A DNA stretch of 64,000 bases from JAMXLJ01 sp036558745 (GCA_036558745.1 DATBEZ010000090.1:62001-126000), one strand, 5' to 3'; shown: positions 15,841 through 24,311, numbered from the stretch's first letter. Made by a program: numbers and translations. The notes: generated from the sequence alone by a model not told the origin.

Positions 15841-17061
15841 TCAACCATCGCCCGCGCGAGCGACTGCGACCGCATCTTCGAAGCGAGCCTGGTCAGCCAC
15901 CATGCGCCGGTACTGCATGAGCTGGCGCGGCCGGCTGAAGCCCAGCGCGCCGGTGAGGCGGCCGGCACGACCGAACAGCGCGACGAAGCGCCGATCGTCG
16001 GTCGTGCCGTGCACGACGACGACCTCGTCGTCACCCTGCACGTGCCCGACGACCTGGATCTTCACGTCGTACTGGTCGGACCACACGAACGGCACGGGCG
16101 CGTAGGCCTCGCGCGGACCTTCACCGGCGAGCAGACGGCGGGCCGCGGCGACACCCTGTTCGGTCGCGTTGGTCCAATGCTCGACGCGCATGAGCTCGCC
16201 GCCGAAGAGCGGATTCGGCCAGCGCGCGACGTCACCCGCGGCGACGACCCCGTCGGCCGCGAGACAGGTCTCGTCGCACACCACGCCGTTCTGCAGCTGC
16301 AGGCCCGATCCCTCGAGCCACCCGGTCTCGGGCGCCACACCGACACCGACGACGACGAGATCCGCGTCGATCGTCGTGCCGTCGCCGAGACGCACGCGCT
16401 CGACCCGGCCGTCGCCTTCGACGCCCGCGACCGCGACGCCGCACCGGAGATCGACCCCGTTGTCGCGGTGCAGCTCGCCCATCACCGCGCCGATGACGGG
16501 CCCGACGCCGCGCACGAGCGGGACCGGCAACGCCTCCAGCACGGTGACGTCCAGACCGCGCTTCGACCGACACGTCGCCGCGACCTCCGAGCCGATGAAG
16601 CCGGCGCCGATGACGACGACGCGCGGGCGCGCCTCGAGCAGCTCCGAGATCGCGAGCGCGTCGTCGAGCGTGCGCAACGTGAACACTCCAGCGAGCGGCG
16701 GGAGATCGGGCAAGGTGCGCGGCGACGACCCCGTCGCGACGACGAGACCGTCGAACGCGATGCGTTCGCCGTCGTGCAGCGCGACCTCGCGACCCGCGAG
16801 GTCGAGCTCGACCGCGCGACGTTCGAGCCGCCAGTCGACGTCCAGATCGTCGTAGGACTGTCGCCGCAGCGCGAGCTGCTCGGGCTGCCACTCCCCCGCC
16901 AGCAGCTCCTTGGACAGCGGCGGCCGGTCGTAGGGCAGGTGCGGCTCCGCGCCCACGACCACGAGGCGACCGTCGTAGCCCTCCCGGCGCAACGTCTCGA
17001 CCGCCCGCAACCCGGCCAGCGACGCGCCCACGACGACAACGGTCCCCAACGTTCCGCCCAT
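15841..17061 (-). CDS. FAD/NAD(P)-dependent ferredoxin-reductase-type oxidoreductase
   Basis: 406 residues. FAD-binding VVVVGASLAGLRAVETLR lies at about residues 8-25, LPYDRPPLSKELLAG follows, then the NAD(P)-binding VVVIGAGFIGSEVAA and the second FAD motif VVAAGDVARWPN. This is the rubredoxin/ferredoxin reductase family that hands electrons to P450s or Rieske oxygenases. The C-terminal dimer-type domain is complete. A P450 gene lies far away at 60855, and no ferredoxin is seen here. It begins at ATG 17061 behind a TAGGGT box. Confidence 0.9.
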   Translation of the reverse strand: MGGTLGTVVVVGASLAGLRAVETLRREGYDGRLVVVGAEPHLPYDRPPLSKELLAGEWQPEQLALRRQSYDDLDVDWRLERRAVELDLAGREVALHDGERIAFDGLVVATGSSPRTLPDLPPLAGVFTLRTLDDALAISELLEARPRVVVIGAGFIGSEVAATCRSKRGLDVTVLEALPVPLVRGVGPVIGAVMGELHRDNGVDLRCGVAVAGVEGDGRVERVRLGDGTTIDADLVVVGVGVAPETGWLEGSGLQLQNGVVCDETCLAADGVVAAGDVARWPNPLFGGELMRVEHWTNATEQGVAAARRLLAGEGPREAYAPVPFVWSDQYDVKIQVVGHVQGDDEVVVVHGTTDDRRFVALFGRAGRLTGALGFSRPRQLMQYRRMVADQARFEDAVAVARAGDG

Positions 17062-17070
17062 CGGATGCGC

Positions 17071-17076
17071 ACCCTA
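17071..17076 (-). promoter_or_regulatory. -10 box for FAD reductase gene
   Basis: TAGGGT on the minus strand, 9 bases before the ATG at 17061. The divergent acyl-CoA synthetase operator begins 24 bases further out. Confidence 0.45.
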
Positions 17077-17099
17077 ACGTCCCTCATTAGCCACATTGC

Positions 17100-17113
17100 T
17101 GACTCGGGCGTCA
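17100..17113. promoter_or_regulatory. TGAC(T)-N4-CGTCA operator-like site
   Basis: TGACTCGGGCGTCA: the 14-base TGACG-N4-CGTCA palindrome with one half-site mismatch. It lies 40 bases before the ATG of the acyl-CoA synthetase operon and is the weakest member of the site family (see 24228, 24246, 24279, 31890, 37815, 63730, 63783). Confidence 0.4.
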
Positions 17114-17152
17114 TACTCGCGGGCCGTTCCGGTCCGCTCCATCGGAGTCGCC

Positions 17153-19297
17153 ATGCCCGCATCCGCCGCTCCCGTCGACGTCTCGGGTCGTCCGCTCGCG
17201 CTGCGCGACGTCGACCTCGACGCGTTCCTGCACCCCACGACGGTCGCGGTCATCGGCGCGTCCGAGAACCTGCACAAGCCCAACGGCGCGATGACGCGCA
17301 AGTTCAAGGCGTGGTCCGAGAAGCACGGCGCCGAGTTCTTCCCGGTGCACCCGGAGCACGACGAGATCTACGGCTTGAAGGTGTACCGGTCGATCTTCGA
17401 CATCCCCGGCGACATCGACCTCGCGATCATCCTCACCGGCGCCGCGGTCGACACGTTCGAGGAGGTCCTGCAACGCAAGGCGAGGTTCGCCGTCATCTTC
17501 GCCGCGGGCTTCTCGGAGACGGGCGCGCAGGGCGAGAAGCTCGAGGCCCGCCTCGACGGGCTGGTGCGCAGCGGCGACGTGCGGCTGCTCGGCCCGAACA
17601 CGAACCTCAACGCGTTCGAGGACTTCCGCGACGACCTCGGCGGCCCGTCGATCGCGCTCATCACCCAGAGCGGGCACCAGGGCCGGCCCGTCTTCCAGGG
17701 CCAGGAGATCGGGATCCGCCTCACCCACTGGGCACCAACCGGCAACGAGGTCGATCTCGAGTTCGCCGACTTCGCCCGCTACTTCGCGGACCAGCCGGAC
17801 GTCGGTGTGATCGCGGCCTACATCGAGGGCTTCAAGGACGGCCGCACGCTGATGCTCGCGGCCGACCACTGCGCGCAACTGAAGAAGCCGATGGTCGTGG
17901 TCAAGGTCGGTCGCACCGACGAGGGCCAGTCGATGGCGAAGGCCCACACCGGCCACCTCACCGGCTCCGACGCGGTCACCTCCGCGGTGTTCCGCCAGTT
18001 CGGCATCACGCGCGTCGACGGCCTCGACGAGCTGCTCGACACCGCGGCCGCGTTCGCACGTACGAAGCGACCGCGTGGCGACGGCGTGTGCATCTACGCG
18101 ATCTCGGGTGGGACCGGCGCGCACATGGCCGACATCGCCGCGGCTTCCGGCCTGCGCATCCCGGAGCTCACGAAGGAGACGCAGCGCGCGCTGCACGACG
18201 GGCTGATCCAGCCGTTCCTGCGCGTGAGCAACCCGGTCGACTGCGGCGGCCCGCCGGTCATGACGTCCGCGGGCCGCAAGATCCTCGATCTCATCGTCGC
18301 CGACCCGAACGTCGACATCGTCATCTGTCCGATCACCGGCGCGCTCGAGACGATGTCGATGCCGCTCGCACGCGACCTGGTCGAGGTGTCGAAGACGACC
18401 GACAAGCCCATCTTCGTGATCTGGGGCTCGCCGGTCGGGACCGAGGGCGCGTACCGCGACGTGCTCCTGCAGTCGGACCTGCCCGTCTTCCGCACGTTCC
18501 ACAACTGCGTGCAGGCGGTGAAGGCGTACCTCGACTACTGGCGCTTCGTCGACCGCTACCGGTCGCCGTTCGACGACGCGCCGACCGAGCCGCTGCCCGC
18601 GGCCAAGAAGGCGCACGCGATCATCGCCGAGGCCGAGCCCGGCGAGGGCCTCTCCGAGTACAGCTCGAAGCAGGTGCTCAAGGCGTACGGGATCAAGTCG
18701 TCGCGCGATCTGCTGTGCGAGAGCGCGGCCGCCGCGGTGCGCGCCGCGCAGGCGCTGAAGTTCCCCGTGGTCATGAAGGTCTCGTCACCGGATCTGCTCC
18801 ACAAGAGCGACCTCGGGCTCGTGCAGGTTGGCGTCGATTCCGTGAAGGACGTCCGGATCGCGTACGACGTGATGCTGCGCAAGGCGCAGCGCGCCGGTGG
18901 CCACAACGTGCGCCTCGACGGCGTGCTGGTGTCGGAGATGGTGACGGGCGGCGTCGAGACCGTCGTCGGCGTGTCGCAGGACCCGTTGTTCGGGCCCGTC
19001 GTCATGGCGGGTCTCGGCGGCATCTTCGTGGAGGTACTGCGCGACGTCACGTTCCGCGTCCCACCGTTCGGACGCGACGAGGCCGAGCGCATGCTGCGCG
19101 AGCTCAAGGGCTACGCGCTGCTCGAAGGCGTGCGCGGCCGCAAGCCCGTCGACCTCGACGCGTTCGTCGACGTCATCATGAAGGTGCAGCGCCTCGCCAT
19201 GGATCTCGTCGGCGACGTCGCCGAGCTCGACATCAACCCGTTGGTGGTGCGGCCGCGCGGTGCGGTCGCGCTGGACGCTCTGATCGTGAGGAAGTGA
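17153..19297 (+). CDS. NDP-forming acyl-CoA synthetase (fused alpha-beta)
   Basis: 714 residues. CoA-binding domain (TVAVIGASENLHKPNGAM), succinyl-CoA-ligase-like domains with the histidine motif AHTGHLTGSD (H265 is the likely phosphoryl carrier), and a C-terminal ATP-grasp domain (VVMKVSSPDLLHKSDLG, then AELDINPLVV). Family members activate acetate, propionate or aromatic acids to CoA thioesters with ATP to ADP. Neighbours argue for a larger acid. ATG at 17153 is chosen over 17096 because the shorter product starts just before the domain and leaves the operator outside the gene. First gene of a four-gene operon. Confidence 0.9.
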   Translation: MPASAAPVDVSGRPLALRDVDLDAFLHPTTVAVIGASENLHKPNGAMTRKFKAWSEKHGAEFFPVHPEHDEIYGLKVYRSIFDIPGDIDLAIILTGAAVDTFEEVLQRKARFAVIFAAGFSETGAQGEKLEARLDGLVRSGDVRLLGPNTNLNAFEDFRDDLGGPSIALITQSGHQGRPVFQGQEIGIRLTHWAPTGNEVDLEFADFARYFADQPDVGVIAAYIEGFKDGRTLMLAADHCAQLKKPMVVVKVGRTDEGQSMAKAHTGHLTGSDAVTSAVFRQFGITRVDGLDELLDTAAAFARTKRPRGDGVCIYAISGGTGAHMADIAAASGLRIPELTKETQRALHDGLIQPFLRVSNPVDCGGPPVMTSAGRKILDLIVADPNVDIVICPITGALETMSMPLARDLVEVSKTTDKPIFVIWGSPVGTEGAYRDVLLQSDLPVFRTFHNCVQAVKAYLDYWRFVDRYRSPFDDAPTEPLPAAKKAHAIIAEAEPGEGLSEYSSKQVLKAYGIKSSRDLLCESAAAAVRAAQALKFPVVMKVSSPDLLHKSDLGLVQVGVDSVKDVRIAYDVMLRKAQRAGGHNVRLDGVLVSEMVTGGVETVVGVSQDPLFGPVVMAGLGGIFVEVLRDVTFRVPPFGRDEAERMLRELKGYALLEGVRGRKPVDLDAFVDVIMKVQRLAMDLVGDVAELDINPLVVRPRGAVALDALIVRK

Positions 19298-19301
19298 CGG
19301 T

Positions 19302-20147
19302 GTGCCTGTGAGCGACACGAACCCGGCTGCGAACGTCGACGAGGAGCTGCAGGCCCGGCTCGACAACGGCGTGCTCTGGCTGACCCTGAACCGAGTGAAG
19401 GCCGGCAACGCGATCCCGTATTACGTGCGCGACCGGCTCATCGAGCATTTCCGCGCCGCCAACGAGGACCTCGCGGTGCGGGCGATCGTGCTCACCGCCG
19501 CGGGCGAGCGCCACTTCTGCACCGGTGCCGACCTCGCGCTGCGACCCGAGCCGAGGCCGTTGCCCGAGGGCGCGCCCGAACGCCCCGCGGGCACCGCGAT
19601 CCAGATGATGAAGGTGGGCTTCCAGCAGGTCATGGAGTCCATGCAGGACTGCGAGAAGCCGATCATCTGCGCGCTCAACGGCACCGCCGCGGGCGGCGGC
19701 GCGATGCTCGTCCTCGCCTCCGACCTGGTGATCGCGTCCGAGAACGCGAAGCTGATCCTCGTGTTCGTGCGCCGCGGCCTCGTCCCCGACGGTGGCGCCG
19801 CGTATCTCCTCCCCCGGCTCGTCGGGATGCACAAGGCCAAGGAGCTCGCGTTCTTCGGCGACGACGTGCCCGCGGCCGAGGCGGAACGGATCGGGATCGT
19901 CAACAAGGTCGTCCCCACCGACCAGCTGCAGGCCGCGGCGAAGGAGTGGGCCGAGCGGCTCGCGTCGGGACCGACGAAATCGATCGGGTGGACGAAGCGG
20001 CTCCTGCACGACGCGTGGACGCACGACCGTGACGCGTTCATGCGCGAGGAGGGTACCTATGTCGAGCTCGTGAGCCACACCGAGGACTCGAAAGAGGGCG
20101 TGGCCGCGTTCATGGAACGCCGCGAGACGGAGTTCAAGGGTTGGTGA
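19302..20147 (+). CDS. Enoyl-CoA hydratase/isomerase, PaaG type
   Basis: 281-residue crotonase. The first hydratase glutamate position is Met135 (AAGGGAMLV) and the second is replaced as well. The acidic residue D163 is in RRGLVPDGGAAYLLPR, the pattern of PaaG-type isomerases, which shift a double bond or open an oxepin rather than hydrate. GTG starts at 19302 or 19308. It is 4 bases from the synthetase stop and 1 base from the thiolase start, so it is translated within one operon. Confidence 0.88.
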   Translation: MPVSDTNPAANVDEELQARLDNGVLWLTLNRVKAGNAIPYYVRDRLIEHFRAANEDLAVRAIVLTAAGERHFCTGADLALRPEPRPLPEGAPERPAGTAIQMMKVGFQQVMESMQDCEKPIICALNGTAAGGGAMLVLASDLVIASENAKLILVFVRRGLVPDGGAAYLLPRLVGMHKAKELAFFGDDVPAAEAERIGIVNKVVPTDQLQAAAKEWAERLASGPTKSIGWTKRLLHDAWTHDRDAFMREEGTYVELVSHTEDSKEGVAAFMERRETEFKGW

Positions 20148-20148
20148 G

Positions 20149-21303
20149 GTGAGCGGGGCACTCAGCGACCGGACCGCGATCGTCGGGATCGGTCAGACCG
20201 CGTTCGGCAAGGGGCTCCCGCAGTCGGAGCTCGAGCTCGCGTGCATCGCGATCTCGCGGGCGCTCGACGAGTGCGGCATCGCGCCGGCCGAGGTCGACGG
20301 GCTCGCGTCCTACACGATGGAGGACAACCGGGAGGTCGACGTCGCCCGGAACGTCGGCCTCGGCGACATCACGTGGTTCAGCCAGGTCGGCTTCGGCGGG
20401 GGTGCCGGCTGCGGCGTGGTCGGTCAGGCCGCGATGGCCATCGTCACGGGGCAGGCCGAGATCGTGGTCGCGTGGCGGGCCCGCAAGCGCGCGTCGGCCG
20501 CGAGCCGACCGTGGGCCCAGGTCCAGCGGCGCCTCGGCGAGCACCAGCAGTGGAGCCGTCCGTTCGGGCTGCTGCGCCCGGTCGACGAGATCGCGATGCT
20601 CACCCGTCGCTACATGCACGAGTACGGCGGGACGCGTGACCACCTCGCGAACGTCGCGCTCGCGGCGCGTGGCCACGCGAACCGGAACCCGGCGGCGACG
20701 ATGTACGAGCGGCCGCTGACACGCGAGGCGTACATGGAGGCGCGCTGGATCTCCGAGCCGTTGTGCCTGTTCGACAACTGTCTCGAGACCGACGGCGCGC
20801 TCGCGGTGGTCGTCACGTCGGCCGAGCGGGCGAAGGATCTGCCCCAGAAGCCCGCGTACATCCACTCGTTCGCGCAGAGCATCCCGCCCCAGCACCAGAC
20901 GATGACGAACTACTTCACCGACGACCCGCTGCGCGGCCCCGCGTGGGCCTGCGCAGAGAAACTGTGGTCGGCGTCGGACTTCAAGCCCGCTGACGTGAAG
21001 GTCGCGCAGCTCTACGACGCGTTCAGCCCGCTGATCATCCTCTCGCTCGAGGGCTACGGGTTCTGCGCGCGCGGCGAAGGCGGGCCGTTCACCGACAACG
21101 GCGCCATCGAGCTCGGTGGCCGGCTACCGGTCAACACGTCCGGCGCCGGGATGAGTGAGGCGTACGTGCACGGCTTCAACCTGATCACCGAGGGCGTGCG
21201 CCAGGTGCGGGGCACGTCGACCGCGCAGGTCGAGGGCACCGACAACTGTCTCGTCACGAGTGGCGAGGGCGTCCCCACGAGCGCGCTCTTGTTGAGGAGC
21301 TGA
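20149..21303 (+). CDS. Thiolase-like lipid-transfer protein (Ltp/SCP-x type)
   Basis: 384 residues of thiolase fold. It starts RTAIVGIGQTAFGKGL and carries VAQLYDAFSPLIILSLEGYGFC with CARGEGGPFTDNG, both hallmarks of the Ltp2/SCP-x-like actinobacterial group; GFGGGAGCGVVGQAAM lies near the usual nucleophile position. In steroid degradation Ltp2 works with a DUF35 protein as a retro-aldolase cleaving a side-chain thioester. The adjacent DUF35 gene makes that role likely here, though substrate could be a terpenoid. GTG start 1 base after the crotonase stop. Confidence 0.88.
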   Translation: MSGALSDRTAIVGIGQTAFGKGLPQSELELACIAISRALDECGIAPAEVDGLASYTMEDNREVDVARNVGLGDITWFSQVGFGGGAGCGVVGQAAMAIVTGQAEIVVAWRARKRASAASRPWAQVQRRLGEHQQWSRPFGLLRPVDEIAMLTRRYMHEYGGTRDHLANVALAARGHANRNPAATMYERPLTREAYMEARWISEPLCLFDNCLETDGALAVVVTSAERAKDLPQKPAYIHSFAQSIPPQHQTMTNYFTDDPLRGPAWACAEKLWSASDFKPADVKVAQLYDAFSPLIILSLEGYGFCARGEGGPFTDNGAIELGGRLPVNTSGAGMSEAYVHGFNLITEGVRQVRGTSTAQVEGTDNCLVTSGEGVPTSALLLRS

Positions 21304-21304
21304 G

Positions 21305-21739
21305 GTGAGTACGGGCTTTCTCCTGCCGCTCCTCGAGGGCGACGAGGCGAGCGAGTTCTGGCAGGGGTGCGCGCGCGGCGAGCTGCTCGTGCAGGCGTGC
21401 GGGAACTGCGGTCGGCGCCGGATGCCGCCGCGGCCCATGTGCCCGTACTGCCGCTCGACCGACCGTCGCTACGAGCCGACGTCGGGTCGCGCGACGATCT
21501 GGTCGTTCGTGATCGCGCACCCGCCGCTGCTGCCCGCGTACGGCGAGCTCGCGCCCTACAACGTGATCGTCGTCGCGCTCGACGAGGACCCCTCGATCCG
21601 CTTCGTCGGCAACCTCGTCGCCGGCCCCGACGCGGCGATCAACTCGGTCGACCCGGCCACGATCGAGATCGGCGCGCCGGTCGAGGTCGTGTTCCAGCCC
21701 GTCGACGACGCCACGTTCCCCCGCTGGATGCCCCGCTAG
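21305..21739 (+). CDS. DUF35 OB-fold/zinc-ribbon partner of thiolase
   Basis: 144 residues. An N-terminal helix (ASEFWQGCARGELL) leads into a zinc ribbon with QACGNCGRRRMPPRPMCPYC (CxxC-x10-CxxC), followed by an OB-fold (GRATIWSFVIAHPP). DUF35 proteins bind the acyl-CoA substrate and complete the active site of their thiolase-like partner, as ChsH2 does for Ltp2. GTG start 1 base after the thiolase stop; last gene of the operon, followed by a hairpin. Confidence 0.9.
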   Translation: MSTGFLLPLLEGDEASEFWQGCARGELLVQACGNCGRRRMPPRPMCPYCRSTDRRYEPTSGRATIWSFVIAHPPLLPAYGELAPYNVIVVALDEDPSIRFVGNLVAGPDAAINSVDPATIEIGAPVEVVFQPVDDATFPRWMPR

Positions 21740-21741
21740 CA

Positions 21742-21789
21742 GCAGCGGCGTCCGGCGCACCGGCGCCGGACGCGAAACGACGCCGCTGC
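21742..21789 (+). terminator. Nested hairpin after the thiolase-DUF35 operon
   Basis: Outer arms gcagcggcgt / acgccgctgc enclose an inner hairpin gtccggcg / cgccggac with loop caccgg. It begins 2 bases after the DUF35 stop. There is no T-run, so efficiency is uncertain. The 21790-21889 stretch beyond it shows nothing else I can support. Confidence 0.55.
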
Positions 21790-21889
21790 ACCGGGTGCAC
21801 GGAGGGGGATTCCGTGGAACCCGGCGCAACGGCGTCGAGATCTCGTGGCGCGCACCCGCTCGTGGGGGCGCGATATCAGGTGGTCAGGC

Positions 21890-22042
21890 TCAGGCGGCCT
21901 GGCGCGTCTCGAGCGCGTCGCGCTTGGCGCGCAGGCCGGTGAGCACCTGCTCCCACTGGAGCTGGCGGGCGACCCACTGCAGAGCGGCCTGGTGGCGCTC
22001 GGACTGGCGGCGGGCCTCGATGCTGGTCGTGGAGGCGGTCAT
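21890..22042 (-). CDS. Small basic helical protein divergent from MerR gene
   Basis: 50 residues, Gln/Arg-rich and almost wholly helical (HQAALQWVARQLQWEQVL, then GLRAKRDALETRQAA). No signal peptide or Cys. Family not recognised. An AGGAACGAGGGA stretch upstream of the ATG at 22042 can serve as Shine-Dalgarno. It is transcribed divergently from the MerR gene across a shared inverted repeat, so MerR control is likely. It could also be a small regulator or a spurious frame. Confidence 0.5.
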   Translation of the reverse strand: MTASTTSIEARRQSERHQAALQWVARQLQWEQVLTGLRAKRDALETRQAA

Positions 22043-22116
22043 GGTCGTTCCCTCGTTCCTCGGTGCACAAGCACTGGTGTCTTGACTCTGAGAACATCGA
22101 CACCGTGTGTGTATTC

Positions 22117-22153
22117 CTTGACAGTAAATACTCTCAGAGACAATGCTGTCAAG
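22117..22153. promoter_or_regulatory. Inverted-repeat operator between small gene and MerR gene
   Basis: CTTGACAG (22117-22124) and CTGTCAAG (22146-22153) are perfect arms. Each contains a TTGACA -35-like element, one per strand. The centre holds ctctcagag. A further CTTGACTCTGAGA copy starts at 22081. MerR regulators typically sit between -35 and -10, so this is the natural binding region for divergent control. Confidence 0.6.
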
Positions 22154-22196
22154 CAGGTGACTGGGGTCACAGACGGGGCTTCGCCCCGGCGCGACG

Positions 22197-22991
22197 ATGA
22201 GGCACCCCGACCGAAGGGAGCAGTTCGGCGTGACACCGCCCGAACGCTGGCGGATCGACGACCTGGCCCAGCGGGCCGGGCTCACCGTCGACACGATCCG
22301 CTTCTACCAACGCGAGGGACTGCTGCCGCCGGCCGAGCGGGTGGGCCGGGCCAAGGTCTACGGGCCCACGCACCTCGAACGCCTCGGGCGCATCCGCGAC
22401 CTCCAGGAGCGGCGGTTCTCGCTCGCCGCGATCCGGGCCCTGCTCGACGCCGACCGTCCCGGCATGATCGACGGCATCTTCGGCTCGGGTGGCGCCGAGT
22501 ACGACTTCGACGCCCTCGTCGAGCGGTCGGGGATCGAGGTCGAGCTGGCCGAGCGGCTGCGCAAGGTCGGCTTCCTGCGCGACCCGTCCGACTTCGGCCG
22601 CGACGCGTACGACGCGGCCGACCTCGACGTCGTGCGCGCGGCGTCGGAGCTGCGGGCGGTGGGCATGCCCGCCGACATCGTCGTCGAGCTGGTGTCGATC
22701 TACGTCGTCGGCGTGGAGGCGATGCAGACGCAGGTGCTCGAGCTGTTCCGCGGCGAGCGCGGACCGACGTGGAAGCCGGGTGAGCTCGAGGCGTTCCAGA
22801 ACACGACGACCGCGTCGGCCGGGAACCTGCTCCCGGTCGTCTCCCGCATCGTGGAGTACGTGCACGAGCGGACGCTGCAGCGCCTGACGCTCGCCGCGGT
22901 CGAGGAGGAGGCGTCGCGCACACCGCGCCCCATCGACGTCGACGAGACGGGCGAGGTCCCCGCGATCGGACCTACGTCTCCTCCAGACTGA
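22197..22991 (+). CDS. MerR family transcriptional regulator
   Basis: 264 residues. The winged helix of MerR is at about 18-85: RIDDLAQRAGLTVDTIRFYQ, EGLLPPAERVGRAKVY, then FSLAAIRALLDAD. The long C-terminal region (120-264) has no Cys cluster, so it is not a metal sensor; a small-molecule or acyl ligand is more likely. ATG at 22197; an internal GTG at 22229 is in another frame and is ignored. Its 3' end overlaps the convergent amidohydrolase by 20 bases. Confidence 0.87.
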   Translation: MRHPDRREQFGVTPPERWRIDDLAQRAGLTVDTIRFYQREGLLPPAERVGRAKVYGPTHLERLGRIRDLQERRFSLAAIRALLDADRPGMIDGIFGSGGAEYDFDALVERSGIEVELAERLRKVGFLRDPSDFGRDAYDAADLDVVRAASELRAVGMPADIVVELVSIYVVGVEAMQTQVLELFRGERGPTWKPGELEAFQNTTTASAGNLLPVVSRIVEYVHERTLQRLTLAAVEEEASRTPRPIDVDETGEVPAIGPTSPPD

Positions 22992-24141
22992 AGATGCGGG
23001 CCGCGTTGCCGGCGACGATGGCCTCGCGCTCGTCCGCCGCGAGACCGCCCATGGTCTCCTCGATCACCTTGCGCGAGTGCGGCCAGTCGTTGCCGTGGTG
23101 CGGGTAGTCGCTCGACCACATCATGTTCCCGACGCCCACCTTGTGGCGCAGGTCGATGCCGGACCTGTCGGTGATGAACGTCGCGCTCATGTTCCGGTAC
23201 CAGTAGGTCGAGGGCGTCTCCTTGATCGGCAGCTCGCCCCACGACCGGTTGCGCCAATACTTGTCGTCCATCATCTCGAGGAAGTGCGGGATCCAGCCCA
23301 CACCCGTCTCGATCCACGACACGTGCAGGTCCGGGAAGCGCTCGAACACGCCCGTGAAGATCATCTGCGCGATGTTCGCCGGCACGGTCGAGAACACGCT
23401 GCCGAGCCCGCCGACCGCCTTCGCCTTCGCCGCTTCGCCCTTGCCGCCGTAGACGGTCTGCCCACCCTTGGCCGCGGCCTTGCGCTGGGCCTGCCGCTGC
23501 TGGCGGGAGATGACGTTGATGTGGATCGACACCGGCATGCCCTCGTCGCACGCCGCGGCCCAGAACGGATCGTCGGCCTGCGACACCGACGCCCCACCCG
23601 ACGGCCAGTTCGAGATCACCGCGGCCTTCGAGCCGCGCGCCTTCGCCTTGCGCAGGCCGTCGACCGCGCTGTCGATGCCGAGCGACGGGATCTGCGCGAG
23701 CGCAATGAGGCGCGTCGGGTCGGGCGCGCAGAACTCGTCGAACAGGAAGCTGTTGTACGCCTCGACACCGGCGAGCACGAAGTCGTCGTCCTCGTCGCCG
23801 AGGAAGTGGCCGATCGTGCGCTGCGGCGCGTAGAGGATCTCGGCGTCGACGCCGTCGTGGTCCATGTCCTTCAGTCGCTCGGCGCCGTTGTAGCAACCGG
23901 CGCGGGCCTCGTCGTAGGTCACACCGGTCCAGCGGAATTGGTCGAAGGGCATGCCCGGCGTGGCCGTGAGCCCGATGGGATCGGGTGAGGCGAACCCGGC
24001 GAACTGCCACGCGTCGCCGCCGTCCGCGTCCTTGACGAGCTGCGGCGCCTTGTCCTGGTACTTCTTCGGGAGGTGGTTCTTCCAGATGTCGGGCGGCTCG
24101 AGGATGTGGCAGTCCGCGTCGACGATGCGGTACTTCGACAT
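22972..24141 (-). CDS. Amidohydrolase family 2 protein (ACMSD-like)
   Basis: 389 residues. It opens YRIVDADCHILEPPDIW, the DxxCHxxEP form of the metal-binding HxH motif common in actinobacterial amidohydrolase-2 proteins. It ends MMWSSDYPHHGNDWP, the conserved Asp/His metal or catalytic motif. Likely a metal-dependent decarboxylase or hydrolase on a ring-derived acid. ATG at 24141 has a good Shine-Dalgarno (GGGAAGGA). It diverges from the CaiB gene across a region with three TGACG-type palindromes, so both may be co-regulated. Confidence 0.87.
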   Translation of the reverse strand: MSKYRIVDADCHILEPPDIWKNHLPKKYQDKAPQLVKDADGGDAWQFAGFASPDPIGLTATPGMPFDQFRWTGVTYDEARAGCYNGAERLKDMDHDGVDAEILYAPQRTIGHFLGDEDDDFVLAGVEAYNSFLFDEFCAPDPTRLIALAQIPSLGIDSAVDGLRKAKARGSKAAVISNWPSGGASVSQADDPFWAAACDEGMPVSIHINVISRQQRQAQRKAAAKGGQTVYGGKGEAAKAKAVGGLGSVFSTVPANIAQMIFTGVFERFPDLHVSWIETGVGWIPHFLEMMDDKYWRNRSWGELPIKETPSTYWYRNMSATFITDRSGIDLRHKVGVGNMMWSSDYPHHGNDWPHSRKVIEETMGGLAADEREAIVAGNAARIFSLEET

Positions 24142-24227
24142 GGAGATCCTTCCCGTCGGAGGTCGGCGCGGCCTGCACGTGTGAGAGGCGCCCAGCGCCC
24201 GCGCCCGAGGAGCAGTGTTCAATTCCC

Positions 24228-24241
24228 TGACGCCCGTGTCA
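24228..24241. promoter_or_regulatory. TGACG-N4-(T)GTCA operator-like site 1
   Basis: TGACGCCCGTGTCA, one mismatch from the TGACG-N4-CGTCA consensus. Outermost of three sites within 65 bases between the amidohydrolase and CaiB genes. Confidence 0.5.
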
Positions 24242-24245
24242 ACTC

Positions 24246-24258
24246 TGACGACACGTCA
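24246..24258. promoter_or_regulatory. TGACG-N3-CGTCA operator-like site 2
   Basis: CTGACGACACGTCAG (24245-24259): perfect 6-base arms with a 3-base centre, followed by AAA. It sits where a -35 element would be for the TAGGGT box at 24274. Confidence 0.6.
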
Positions 24259-24278
24259 GAAAGCCCGCCCCGGTAGGG

Positions 24279-24292
24279 TGACGGCCGCGTCA
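24279..24292. promoter_or_regulatory. TGACG-N4-CGTCA operator-like site 3
   Basis: TAGGGTGACGGCCG followed by CGTCAGAAACGG: the -10-like TAGGGT (24274-24279) runs straight into the palindrome. The same juxtaposition occurs at 37810-37828. Confidence 0.62.
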
Positions 24293-24311
24293 GAAACGGA
24301 CGGGAGGGACC

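Noticed and set aside
15787..19311. A very long open frame (over 1100 codons) on the plus strand
   Set aside because: It is antisense to the FAD reductase and out of frame with the acyl-CoA synthetase, and its translation is Arg/Gly/Ala-rich low complexity. Such frames are common in GC-rich DNA.
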